A stretch of DNA of 64,000 nucleotides, taken from positions 1 through 64,000 of the forward strand of contig NZ_VKAB01000034.1 in the NCBI RefSeq assembly GCF_009769385.1, given 5' to 3'. The notes beneath the pieces were generated by a model that saw only the letters and a list, made by a program, of their open reading frames with translations, did not search any database and was not told the origin of the DNA. Numbering within the stretch: position 1 is the stretch's first letter; every line of letters starts with the position of its first letter. Positions 44,636-53,212 of the stretch are shown piece by piece. Position numbers and translations under genes: made by a program. Source of the DNA: Saccharothrix deserti (GTDB lineage: Bacteria > Actinomycetota > Actinomycetes > Mycobacteriales > Pseudonocardiaceae).

Positions 44636-47508
44636 GGTGTTCCTCCTGGTCGGGCGGCCTGGTCCAGCAGTTGGGCCAGGTGCGTCGCGCGGATGCCCCG
44701 GCCTTGGGCGAGGTGGTCGATCTGGGTGGCGCAGCTGAAGCCGTCGGCCACGACGATCCCGTCGTCGGGCTGTTCGTCGAGGCGCGGGCGCAGCGAGAGG
44801 TCCGCGACGGCCATCGACGTCTCGTAGTGCTGTTCCTCGAAGCCGAAGTTTCCGGCCAGGCCGCAGCAGCCCTCGGCCTCGGTCACCTTCCGCACGCCGA
44901 GCTTGCGGAGCAGGTCTTGCGGTCGGCGGCCGGCGAACGTGGCGTACTCGTGGCAGTGGGTCTGCAACAGCACGGAATCGGGTAGCGGCGGTGGGGTCCA
45001 ATCCGGTGCGGCCAGGTCGGTGAGCGCGCCGGTCAGGGTGTGGACGCGGGCCGCGACGCGACGGGCGGCGTCGGTGTCGAGCAGTTCGGGCACGTCACGT
45101 CGCAGAGCGGCGGCGCAGCTCGGCTCGGTGACGACGATGGGCAGGTCGCGGTCGGGCGCGCTGTCGAGGCGGGCCACCGTGCGGGCCATGACCCGACGTG
45201 CCACCGAGAGCTGGCCGGTGCTCACCCACGTGAGGCCGCAGCACAGCCCGTCACGGGCTGAATTGGGGATGCCCGCGTCGCTGAGCACTCGGGCGGTGGC
45301 GCCGGCGACCTCGGGGCGGAACGCCCTGGTGAAGCTGTCGATGAACAGCAGTGCTGCGGGCTTGTTGGTCTGCGGTGCGTCACGAAGGGCGGACCGGAGC
45401 GCGCGCCGTGAGGCGAAGGCGGGGATTGCGCGTTGTGTTGTGACGCCGCCGAGTCGGGCCGCCAGCGTGCCCAGTGGCCCGCGCAGCAGTGCGTTGACGG
45501 GGCGGGCGACGTAGCGGGCCAGGGCGGAGGCGGCGGGCAGCCAGCCCAGCGAGTAGTGCGAGCGGGGTCTGATCCGGCCCCGGTAGTGCTGGTGCAGGAA
45601 CTCCGCCTTGTAGGTGGCCATGTCGACGCCGACCGGGCAGTCGGTCGAGCAGGCCTTGCACGACAGGCACAGGTCGAGGGCGTCGCGGACCTCCGTCGAA
45701 CGCCAGCCGCCCTCGATCGTCTCGCCGCGCAGCATCTCCTGCAGGACGCGCGCCCGGCCCCTGGTGGAGTGGTTCTCGTCGCCGGTGGCGCGGTAGCTGG
45801 GGCACATCACGCCGCCCGCGTCGCTGCGGCAGCGGCCGACCCCGACGCACCGCCGTGCCGCACCGGCGAAGCCGTCGTCGTCGTGCGGGAAGGTGAAGAG
45901 CGTGGGGCGGCCGTCCGGTGCGGCGGGGTTGTGCAGGACCAGGTCGGCGTCGAGGGCGGCGGGTGCCACGATGACGCCGGGGTTGAGCAGGCCGTCCGGG
46001 TCGAAGAGCCGTTTGAAGGCGGCGAACGCCTGGATCATGCGCGGGCTGTACATGACGTCCAGCAGTTCGCCGCGGGCCCGGCCGTCGCCGTGCTCGCCGG
46101 AGAGCGTGCCGCCGTGCCGGACGACCAGCGTGGCCGCTTCGCGGAGGAAGCGGCGTGCGGCGGCACGGCCGGTGTCCGTGCCGAGGTCGAAGTCGATGCG
46201 CACGTGCACGCAGCCCGCGCCGAAGTGCCCGTACAGCACGCCGGTCAGGCCGTGCCCGTCCAGCAGCGCGCGGAACTCGCGCAGGTAGGCCGCCAGGTTC
46301 TCCGGCGCGACCGCCGCGTCCTCCCAGCCCGGCCACGACTCGCCGCCGTCGACGAGGCGTGCGGCCAGGCCGGCGCCGTCCTCGCGGACCCGCCACAGCG
46401 AACGCCGTTGCGCGGCGCTGTCCACCAGCCTGCCGTCGCACATGCGCCCACGGGCTTTGAGGACGTCCAGCAGTTCGCCGGCGTTGATCGCGACCTGTGC
46501 CTCGTCGTCACCGTCGAGTTCGACGTACAGCCAGGCCCGCCCGTCGGGCAGGCCGGTGACGGAGTCCGGGCCGCGCCGGGCGCGCATGGTGGCGACGATG
46601 GCCTCGTCCATGCCCTCCACGGCGGTGGGCGACCAGCGCAGGATCTCCGGGACGTCCTCGGCCGCGTCCACGAGGTTGTCGTAACCCAGCGCCAGCAGGG
46701 CCGATGCCGGAGCCGTGGCGACCAGGCGGACCGTGGCGGCGACCACGACGGCGCACGTGCCCTCGGTGCCGACCAGTGCCCGTGCCACGTCGAAGCCGCG
46801 TTCGGGCAGGAGGTGGTGGAGCTGGTAGCCGGAGACCTGGCGGGGGATGCGACCCAGTTCGGTGCGGATCAGCGCCAGGTTGTCCACGACCAGCTGCCGC
46901 GCGTCCTCGGTCAGCCGCGCGATCCGGGCCACCGCCTCGGGGTCGGCCGGGTCGGCGGCACGCAGTCCGGTGTGGTCGGCGATCGCGAGGACGCCGTCGG
47001 CGGTGACGATCTCCAGCGACTCGACGTGCGCGCTGGTCCGCCCGTGCCGGACGGAACGGTTGCCGCAGGCGTCGTTGCCGATCATCCCGCCGAGGGTGCA
47101 GCGGCTGTGCGAGGACGGGTCGGGGCCGAACGTGAGCCCGTGCCGCGCGGCGGCCGTCCGCAGGTCGTCCAGGACCACTCCGGCCTCGACCCTGGCGGTG
47201 CCCGCGTCCGGGTCGATGTCCAGGATTCGGTTCAGGTGGCGGGAGAAGTCCAGGACCACCCCCGGGCCGATGGCGTTGCCCGCCATGCTGGTGCCGCCTC
47301 CCCGCGCGGTGATCGGCAGGCCCAGTTCCCGGCACGCCCGCAGCACGGCGCGCACCTCGTCGACGGAACGCGGGAACGCCACGGCTCGCGGCGGCACCCG
47401 GTAGTTGGAGGCGTCGTAGGCGTAGGGCGCGGTCCCGCCCGCGCCGGTCTCCAACCGCATACCGGGAGCGGATCGGGCGAGCAGACGCGCCAGGGCGTCA
47501 GCCGTCAT
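44632..47508 (-). CDS. FAD- and Fe-S-dependent D-2-hydroxyacid dehydrogenase (YdiJ/DLD type)
   Basis: 958 residues, a fusion of a GlcD-like flavin half and a GlpC-like iron-sulfur half. The flavin part has ITARGGGTSMAGNAIGPGVVLDFSRHLN and GGMIGNDACGNRS, ending with SGEHGDGRARGELL at about 480. The ferredoxin part has CVGVGRCRSDAGGVMCPSYRATGDENHSTRGRA and LCLSCKACSTDCPVGVDM, followed by two CCG-type motifs (LCCGLTW, GCCGLAGNFG). It probably oxidises D-2-hydroxyglutarate or D-lactate and passes electrons to the chain. In a GABA operon it may remove D-2-hydroxyglutarate or 4-hydroxybutyrate-linked products. Coupled by ATGA to gabT and by GTGA to gabD. Confidence 0.9.
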   Translation of the reverse strand: MTADALARLLARSAPGMRLETGAGGTAPYAYDASNYRVPPRAVAFPRSVDEVRAVLRACRELGLPITARGGGTSMAGNAIGPGVVLDFSRHLNRILDIDPDAGTARVEAGVVLDDLRTAAARHGLTFGPDPSSHSRCTLGGMIGNDACGNRSVRHGRTSAHVESLEIVTADGVLAIADHTGLRAADPADPEAVARIARLTEDARQLVVDNLALIRTELGRIPRQVSGYQLHHLLPERGFDVARALVGTEGTCAVVVAATVRLVATAPASALLALGYDNLVDAAEDVPEILRWSPTAVEGMDEAIVATMRARRGPDSVTGLPDGRAWLYVELDGDDEAQVAINAGELLDVLKARGRMCDGRLVDSAAQRRSLWRVREDGAGLAARLVDGGESWPGWEDAAVAPENLAAYLREFRALLDGHGLTGVLYGHFGAGCVHVRIDFDLGTDTGRAAARRFLREAATLVVRHGGTLSGEHGDGRARGELLDVMYSPRMIQAFAAFKRLFDPDGLLNPGVIVAPAALDADLVLHNPAAPDGRPTLFTFPHDDDGFAGAARRCVGVGRCRSDAGGVMCPSYRATGDENHSTRGRARVLQEMLRGETIEGGWRSTEVRDALDLCLSCKACSTDCPVGVDMATYKAEFLHQHYRGRIRPRSHYSLGWLPAASALARYVARPVNALLRGPLGTLAARLGGVTTQRAIPAFASRRALRSALRDAPQTNKPAALLFIDSFTRAFRPEVAGATARVLSDAGIPNSARDGLCCGLTWVSTGQLSVARRVMARTVARLDSAPDRDLPIVVTEPSCAAALRRDVPELLDTDAARRVAARVHTLTGALTDLAAPDWTPPPLPDSVLLQTHCHEYATFAGRRPQDLLRKLGVRKVTEAEGCCGLAGNFGFEEQHYETSMAVADLSLRPRLDEQPDDGIVVADGFSCATQIDHLAQGRGIRATHLAQLLDQAARPGGTP

Positions 47509-48764
47509 GGCGCCGACACTCCCGCTTCGACGGCCGAGGCCCATGCCTGCAGGCCCTCGTCCACCGCCTGCTCGTCGATCACCAGCGCGGGGATCATCCG
47601 GACGACCTGGTTCCACGCGCCGCACAGCAGCAGGAGCAGCCCTGCGTCCGCGGCGGCGCGCTGCACGCGGGCGGCGGTCTCACCGTCGGGCCGACCGTCC
47701 GCGGTGACGAACTCCGTGGCCAGCATCAGGCCGAGACCCCGCACGTCACCGATGGCCGGCGTCGTGGCGGCGACCGCCTCCAGCCCCGCCCGCAGCCGCT
47801 CGCCCATCCGCTCGGCGTTGTGGACCAGCTTCTCGTCGCGGACGACGTCGAGGGTCGCGCACGCGGCGGCGCACGCCACCGCGTTGGCCCCGTAGGTACC
47901 GCCCTGCGAGCCCGGCCACGCCTTGCTCATCAGCTCCTCGGGGGCGGCGATGGCGGACAGCGGGAAACCGCTGGCCACGCCCTTGGCGGTGATCAGGATG
48001 TCGGGCGCGACACCGAAGTGGTCGTGGCCCCAGAACCGGCCCGTGCGGCCCACGCCGGTCTGGATCTCGTCCAGGATCAGCAGGAAGCCGTGGCGGTCCG
48101 CCCGCTCGCGGAGGCCCTCCAGGAAGGCCTGGGTCGCGGGCACGTAGCCGCCCTCGCCCAGCACCGGCTCGACGATGATCGCGGCCGTGTCGGCGGGTGC
48201 GGACACGGTCTGGAGCACGTAGTCCAGCTCTTGGAGCGCGAAGCGGGTGGCGGTCTCCTCGTCCCAGCCGTACCGGAACGCGGTCGGGAACGGGGTGACC
48301 ACCACACCGCTCATCAGCGGCGAGAACCCGGCCCGGAACCGCGTGCCGGAGGTGGTCATCGAGGCGGCGGCCACCGTGCGGCCGTGGAAGCCGCCGTGGC
48401 AGACCAGGATGTTCGGCCTGCCGGTGGCCTGCCGCGCCAGCCGCAACGCGGCCTCCACGGCCTCGCTGCCGGAGTTGGCGAAGAACAGGCTGTCCAGCCC
48501 GGCCGGCAGCACTTCGCCGAGCTTGTCCACGAGCCGCCGCAGCGGTCGGTGCATCACCGTCGTGTACTGGCCGTGGACGAGCGTGCCGACCTGCTCCTGC
48601 GCGGCGGCCACCACCGCCGGGTGGCAGTGGCCGGTGCTGGTGACGCCGATACCGGCGGTGAAGTCGAGGTAGCGCCGGCCGTCCTCGCCGTACAGGTGGA
48701 CGCCCTCGCCCCGGACCGCGACCACGGGCGTGGCCTGGCGGAGGTGCGGCGACAGTGCGGTCAT
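47505..48764 (-). CDS. gabT: 4-aminobutyrate-type class III aminotransferase
   Basis: 419 residues from ATG 48764 (AGGGAG six nt upstream). YLDFTAGIGVTSTGHCHPAVV, FFANSGSEAVEAALRLARQATGR, CHGGFHGRTVAAASMT, LDEIQTGVGRTGRFWG with the PLP Asp, and TAKGVASGFPLSA with the Schiff-base Lys: all are close to GabT/acetylornithine-type enzymes. With gabD in the same operon, GABA is the natural substrate. It converts GABA and 2-oxoglutarate to succinate semialdehyde and glutamate. Divergent from pucR. Confidence 0.9.
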   Translation of the reverse strand: MTALSPHLRQATPVVAVRGEGVHLYGEDGRRYLDFTAGIGVTSTGHCHPAVVAAAQEQVGTLVHGQYTTVMHRPLRRLVDKLGEVLPAGLDSLFFANSGSEAVEAALRLARQATGRPNILVCHGGFHGRTVAAASMTTSGTRFRAGFSPLMSGVVVTPFPTAFRYGWDEETATRFALQELDYVLQTVSAPADTAAIIVEPVLGEGGYVPATQAFLEGLRERADRHGFLLILDEIQTGVGRTGRFWGHDHFGVAPDILITAKGVASGFPLSAIAAPEELMSKAWPGSQGGTYGANAVACAAACATLDVVRDEKLVHNAERMGERLRAGLEAVAATTPAIGDVRGLGLMLATEFVTADGRPDGETAARVQRAAADAGLLLLLCGAWNQVVRMIPALVIDEQAVDEGLQAWASAVEAGVSAP

Positions 48765-48858
48765 GGTGGTCTCCCTGGCTCTCGGGGGGGCGTCCCGAGC
48801 ATCTCCGGGGCGCTGAGGCGCGACAACGCGTGTTCTGTCCGCCTGGAGCACGGGGTTT

Positions 48859-48877
48859 GGACGTTTTGTCAACGTCC
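48859..48877. promoter_or_regulatory. Inverted repeat between gabT and the pucR gene
   Basis: GGACGTT-TTGTC-AACGTCC is a perfect 7-5-7 palindrome, midway between the divergent starts (48764 and 48980). It is the best candidate operator for the PucR protein. Confidence 0.7.
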
Positions 48878-48979
48878 GGGGCCGGCGCCTGCCGTCCGCG
48901 ACCGCGTGGGCGTCCCCGGGCTGCTCTTGCGCAGGTGGAGACCCGCTTGTCACAGTGACCGGGCACCGAGGGAGACGCC

Positions 48980-50632
48980 GTGGACGAGGAATTCCGGGCC
49001 GCCGGACCGGCGCGGCCCGGCGAGCAGGGCCAGGCGGTCGGCGCGCTCACCGTGGCCGACGTGCTGGCGCTGCCGGTGCTGGCGGCGGGGCTGCCCACGG
49101 TCGTCACCGGCGAGTCCGAGCTGGACCGGCCGGTCCGCTGGGTGCACATCACCGAGCTGACCGACCCGGCGTCGTTCCTCAAGGGCGGCGAGCTCGTCCT
49201 CACCACCGGAATGCCCCTGCCGACCGACCCCTCGCTGGTGCGCCGGTACGTGGACGAGTTGGCGGACGTGGGGGCGTCCGCCCTGGTCATCGAGCTCGTC
49301 CGGCGGTTCCACCGCCCGCCCGACGCGCTGGTGCGGGCCTGCCGGACGCGCGGTCTGCCGCTGGTGTCGCTGGCCAAGGACGTCAACTTCGTGGAGATCA
49401 CCCAGGTCGTCCACGCCCTGATCCTCGGCAACCACGCGGAGGCGATGCGCAGGACGCAGCAGATCCACGACGCGTTCACCGCGTTGACGCTGCGCGGCGC
49501 GGGTCCCGAGGACGTGATGCGGGCGGCGGCGGAGATGAGCGGCCACACGGTGGTGTTGGAGAACCTGGCGCACCAGGCGGTCATCTGCGAACCGGCGGGC
49601 CGCACCGTGGAGGACGCGCTCACCGGCTGGGAACGTCGTTCCAGGGCTGTCCCGCCCGGCGACGACACGGACGTGCGGGGCCCCGAGGGGTGGCTGGTGA
49701 CCCCGGTGGAGTACCGCGGCGAACGGTGGGGCCGGGTGGCCATGCTCCCGACCCTCGTCCCGCCGGCGCCGGGAAAGCCGACCCGTGCCGCCAGGGCGTT
49801 CGGGCCGGAGGACGTCACCGTGCTGGAGCGGACCGCGATGACGTTGACGATCGCGCGTCTCATCCACGCCACGACCTGGGAGCGCAGAGCGCACCGCAAC
49901 CTCCTCCAGGACATCGCGGAGCAACGGCACCGCTCCCCCGACGAGGCACGGGTGCGCGCCGCGGCGCTGGGCCTGCCGACCAAGGACGGCCGCTTCCTCG
50001 CCGTCCTCGTGGACACGTCGGCCGAACTCGAAACGTCGCTGGCCGACGCCCTGGAGCCGACCTTCGGCCCGGTCCTGGTCGGCGAGCTGAGCCCCGGACG
50101 CGTCGGCGTCCTGCTCTCCCCGCGTCCCGCCCAGCCCTGGCGGCCCGCCGTCGAGCAGCTGAGCCGCACCGCCCTGGACGTCGACCCGTCGGCGGTGATC
50201 AGCGTCGGCTCCGAGGTCGCGGACCTCGCCCACGCCGCCCGCTCGTTCCGCGAGGCGGCACGCGTGGCGGAAGCGGTCCTGCCCGACTCCCCCGGCAAGC
50301 CGTTCCACGAACTGTCCGACATCGGCCTGCGGCAGCTGCTGTACACGCTGCGCGAGGACGTCCGGGTCCAGGACTACGTGGAACGGCAGATCGGCCGGCT
50401 CGTCGAGCACGACACCCGGCACCACACCGACCTGCTGCCGACCCTGCGCCACTACCTCGACGCGGCGGGCAACAAGACCACCGCCGCCCGCCGCGGCGAC
50501 CTCTCCCGGCAGACGCTCTACCAGCGCCTTCGAGCCATCGAACGACTGCTCGACTGCGACCTGGAATCCGGGGAGCGGCGCACCGAACTGCACGTCGCCC
50601 TCATGGCGCTCGGCGTTCTGCGGCTGAGCTGA
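48980..50632 (+). CDS. PucR-family regulator, GabR-like
   Basis: 550 residues from GTG 48980 (GGGAG upstream). N-terminal PucR sensor domain (LTVADVLALPVLAAGLPTVV, RWVHITELTDPASFLKGGELVLTTG), a central GGDEF-related segment, and the C-terminal HTH_30 helix-turn-helix (YLDAAGNKTTAARRGDLSRQTLYQRLRAIERLL). In Corynebacterium glutamicum a PucR-type GabR activates gabTDP; the same arrangement here supports that role for the divergent gabT operon. Effector: GABA or a related amine, by inference. Confidence 0.9.
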   Translation: MDEEFRAAGPARPGEQGQAVGALTVADVLALPVLAAGLPTVVTGESELDRPVRWVHITELTDPASFLKGGELVLTTGMPLPTDPSLVRRYVDELADVGASALVIELVRRFHRPPDALVRACRTRGLPLVSLAKDVNFVEITQVVHALILGNHAEAMRRTQQIHDAFTALTLRGAGPEDVMRAAAEMSGHTVVLENLAHQAVICEPAGRTVEDALTGWERRSRAVPPGDDTDVRGPEGWLVTPVEYRGERWGRVAMLPTLVPPAPGKPTRAARAFGPEDVTVLERTAMTLTIARLIHATTWERRAHRNLLQDIAEQRHRSPDEARVRAAALGLPTKDGRFLAVLVDTSAELETSLADALEPTFGPVLVGELSPGRVGVLLSPRPAQPWRPAVEQLSRTALDVDPSAVISVGSEVADLAHAARSFREAARVAEAVLPDSPGKPFHELSDIGLRQLLYTLREDVRVQDYVERQIGRLVEHDTRHHTDLLPTLRHYLDAAGNKTTAARRGDLSRQTLYQRLRAIERLLDCDLESGERRTELHVALMALGVLRLS

Positions 50633-50661
50633 ACAACGGAGCTGAACAACGGAGCTGAACA
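50626..50661 (+). repeat. 13-bp tandem repeat over the pucR stop codon
   Basis: GAGCTGAACAACG occurs at 50626-50638 and 50639-50651, with a third partial copy at 50652-50661. Each unit contains TGA; the first supplies the pucR stop, so copy number does not change the protein. Confidence 0.8.
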
Positions 50662-50741
50662 GCAGCGCTCCCTCCGCAGCCGGTGCGATCGCTATCGTGA
50701 TCGGTGGTGACGGGCAGGCCTTGCGGATGACTTGGGGGACC

Positions 50742-51014
50742 ATGATCGGCGTGACGCGGCAACTCCCCGCGAAGGACCGTCCGGGCAAAGACGCGTGGTT
50801 GGGACCGATCGCGTTGTGCCTGGGCCTGCTCAGCTGGCCCACCCCCGCGGGAGGCGCGGTCCTCGCGGCGGGCGCCGTGGTCTGCGGCGTGCGGTCGATG
50901 ACCACCAAGACCGAGTACCGACTGGACTGGACCGCCGTCACGGGCACCGGTATCGGCGCCCTCCAGCTCCTGCTCTCGCTGATGTTGCTGGTCATGGAAG
51001 CCCGAGGTCACTGA
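50742..51014 (+). CDS. Small two-helix membrane protein (DUF4190-like)
   Basis: About 90 residues. Two hydrophobic segments, AWLGPIALCLGLLSW with GGAVLAAGAVVCGV, and GIGALQLLLSLMLLVM, flank a short polar loop. The layout resembles small DUF4190-type membrane proteins. The start is uncertain: ATG 50742, ATG 50727 and GTG 50751 are all in frame with weak Shine-Dalgarno sites. Function unknown; no operon partner. Confidence 0.55.
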   Translation: MIGVTRQLPAKDRPGKDAWLGPIALCLGLLSWPTPAGGAVLAAGAVVCGVRSMTTKTEYRLDWTAVTGTGIGALQLLLSLMLLVMEARGH

Positions 51015-51046
51015 CCGAACCCTGACGGCACCGGTAGTCTCGCGCT

Positions 51047-51667
51047 GTGATCTCGATTCCGGGAATGCGCGTGTCGGTGGGCAGGTCGTCCGTCGCGGTG
51101 CTCGTGGCACTGCTCGTCACCGCCCTCGGCCCGGTCAACGGGGCGACGGCCACCGGCGGAGCGAGGGAGTCCCTGGTTCCGCTGACCGGGCTCTCGGCGG
51201 AACGGGTCCTGCTGGCCGACAAGGTCGCCGCGGCGAAGTTCGGCACGCCCGCGCCCATCGACGATCCCGCACGCGAGCAGGTCGTGCTGGACAACGTGCG
51301 AACGCTGTCGATCGGCATGGGCGTCGATCCCGAGGAGTCGGTCGCGGTGTTCCGCGACCAGATCGAGGCGAACAAACAGGTCCAGCGCCACCTCTACGCG
51401 CTGTGGACCGCGCACCCCGAACTCGCGCCCGTCGAACGGCCCGACCTGGCCACCGAAGTCCGCCCTCAGCTGGACCGGATCACCCTGCGACTGCTGGAAC
51501 AACTGAAAGCGACCGACCACTCCCGCGCACGCCCGTCGTGCCCCGGCCGACTCCTCGCGACGCGGCTGTTCGTCTCCCACGACCGGAACCTCGACCCGCC
51601 CCACCGCGCGGCACTGGACCGTTCGCTGTCGTCCGCCTGCGATCGACCCGCGGTCGGCACGCCGTAG
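51047..51667 (+). CDS. Secreted chorismate mutase (AroQ gamma type)
   Basis: 206 residues. A signal peptide (SVAVLVALLVTALGPVNG, cut near residue 33) precedes the all-helical AroQ-gamma fold: LTGLSAERVLLADKVAAAKFG, DDPAREQVVLDNV, ESVAVFRDQIEANKQVQRHLYALW. The Arg, Lys and Glu of this pattern bind chorismate in the secreted mycobacterial enzyme, and later C-terminal Cys residues (SCPG, SACD) may form a disulfide. It converts chorismate to prephenate outside the membrane. TAGTCT ends six nt before GTG 51047, predicting a leaderless message; ATG 51065 is an alternative start. Confidence 0.85.
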   Translation: MISIPGMRVSVGRSSVAVLVALLVTALGPVNGATATGGARESLVPLTGLSAERVLLADKVAAAKFGTPAPIDDPAREQVVLDNVRTLSIGMGVDPEESVAVFRDQIEANKQVQRHLYALWTAHPELAPVERPDLATEVRPQLDRITLRLLEQLKATDHSRARPSCPGRLLATRLFVSHDRNLDPPHRAALDRSLSSACDRPAVGTP

Positions 51668-51694
51668 TCGATCACCGTCACCGGTGGGTCCACC

Positions 51695-52174
51695 TCATTC
51701 GCTCCACTTCACCGCGTCGCAGTTCGCGGTCACGTAATCGGCGGCCTGCGTGCCGTCACCCGCCTTCGCCTTGGCAGCGGTCTCCCTGGCGTAGCGCTGC
51801 CCGTCCGGGTCCTCCGGCGAGAACGTCGGCAGCACCTCGGCCATGACCTTCAACGCGCGTGCGACCGAGACGTGATCACCACGTTGGCGCGCGTCCTCCC
51901 ACGACGCGTACCAGGCACACGAGTTGGTGATCTCCAGAACGACCCGCTCGGCGCCTTCGGGCACCTTGCCGTCACCCGGTCCCGACTTCTCCGCGAGCAC
52001 CGACAGGTCGGGTTCGCGGCCTTCGGGCCAGCTGAACGCGGAGTACTTGTCGCCCAAAGCCTTCGCGTACTGCTGCGGGTCGAGCAAGCGTGCCGGCTGC
52101 GGCTGCGGCTGCGCAGACGCACAGCCCGCCAGCGCCAGCAGCGCCGTCACGATCACGATGTGACGTTCCACCAC
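51695..52174 (-). CDS. Lipoprotein of unknown function
   Basis: 159 residues from GTG 52174, or GTG 52171 (GGGGGG upstream). The signal ends with the lipobox ALLALAGC, so the mature chain is lipid-anchored. It then has a Gln-Pro rich linker (AQPQPQPARLLDP) and a compact domain, YAKALGDKYSAFSWPEG, ITNSCAWYASWEDARQRGD, ADYVTANCDAVKW. Two later Cys (in SCAW and NCDA) may pair. I do not recognise the family. Confidence 0.75.
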   Translation of the reverse strand: MVERHIVIVTALLALAGCASAQPQPQPARLLDPQQYAKALGDKYSAFSWPEGREPDLSVLAEKSGPGDGKVPEGAERVVLEITNSCAWYASWEDARQRGDHVSVARALKVMAEVLPTFSPEDPDGQRYARETAAKAKAGDGTQAADYVTANCDAVKWSE

Positions 52175-52290
52175 AGCGTTCCCCCCAGCTGATCGACGAC
52201 GGACTTTCCGCGTGCCCCTGGACGTTCTGCGAAGTGGCGCCCGCCGCGCCCTGGCCGGCGAGGACCAGGCGACGGCGGTGAGCGCCACGA

Positions 52291-52465
52291 TCAGTGACCG
52301 CTCCACCACAGCGTTCCGCCAACGGTGCCGTCGTTCCCGACGCCGTACGCGGCGAGGCAGAACTTGGTGCCCGCCTTGAAGTTGGTGCCCACGTGCTTGC
52401 GGTGCTCCTGCATGGTGACGAAGCTGCCACGGGTGTCACGGTCGCGCGCGAGCGAGTCGCCCGAC
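52291..52465 (-). pseudogene. C-terminal scrap of a small secreted-type protein
   Basis: The frame SLARDRDTRGSFVTMQEH, GTNFKAGTKFCLAAYGVG and GTVGGTLWWSGH has natural protein composition and a clear end, but nothing upstream resembles a start; it abuts the decayed histidine kinase head to head. Family not recognised. Confidence 0.4.
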
Positions 52466-52474
52466 GGGCCGGCA

Positions 52475-52867
52475 CCGGGCCTCGGTGAGCTGGAATCGTT
52501 GGTCGACCGCGTCCGCGCCACCGGTCTGGAGGTGTCGCTGACCGTGCGCGGCGACACGTCGGACCTGCCGTCCGGCCTGCAGATGACGGTCTACCGGGTC
52601 ATCCAGGAGGCGTTGACGAACGTGCTCAAGCACGCGGACGGGGCCACGGCCGAGGTGGCGGTGCGCCGTTACGCCGGACAGCTCTCGGCGGAAGTCGTCA
52701 ACTCGCCGCCGTTGGCACCAGTCCGGGCGGCCGGTAGCGGGCACGGCTTGATCGGGATGAGCGAGCGGGCCAGGATCTACGGCGGAACGCTCGTCGCGGG
52801 TCCACGCGCGGACGGTGGTTTCGGCGTGGAGTTGACCGTGCCCCTGGGAGGAGGGACGTTGTCGTGA
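52475..52867 (+). pseudogene. Histidine kinase C-terminal fragment (NarL-type partner)
   Basis: From PGLGELESLVDRVRATGLEV on the frame is the HATPase_c end of a LuxR/NarL-type sensor kinase: VYRVIQEALTNVLKHADG (N-box), then GSGHGLIGMSERARIYGG (G-box). All sensor and His-phosphotransfer parts are missing and the 5' side runs into the scrap at 52291-52465. Its GTG/TGA stop overlaps the response-regulator start. Confidence 0.8.
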
Positions 52868-53166
52868 CGCGCGTCCTCGTCGTCGACGACCAGGCGCTCT
52901 TCCGCGCCGGACTGGTGTCGCTGCTCAAGGCCGCACCGGACACCACGGTGGTCGGGGAGGCGGGCGACGGCGCGACGGCCGTGCAGCTCTGCGAATCACT
53001 CGAACCCGACGTGGTCCTGATGGACATCCGCATGCCCGTGCTGGGCGGGATCGCCGCGCTGGAACGCATCGTCGCCGCCGGCTCACCGGCCCGGGTGCTG
53101 ATGCTGACGACGTTCGACCTCGACGACTACGTCTACCAGGCGCTGCGTGCCGGCGCGTCCGGGTGA
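52864..53166 (+). pseudogene. Truncated NarL-type response regulator (receiver only)
   Basis: 100 residues: RVLVVDDQALFRAGLVSLL (acidic pocket), DVVLMDIRMPVLGG with the phospho-Asp, VLMLTTFDLDDYVYQALRAGASG, then TGA. The normal continuation FLLKD and the whole LuxR helix-turn-helix are absent, so it cannot bind DNA. The next gene starts 46 nt later, showing where the 3' half was lost. Confidence 0.85.
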
Positions 53167-53212
53167 CCGTGGCCGCGGTCACCAGTTCACTGCCGACACG
53201 CAGGAGAGTCCG

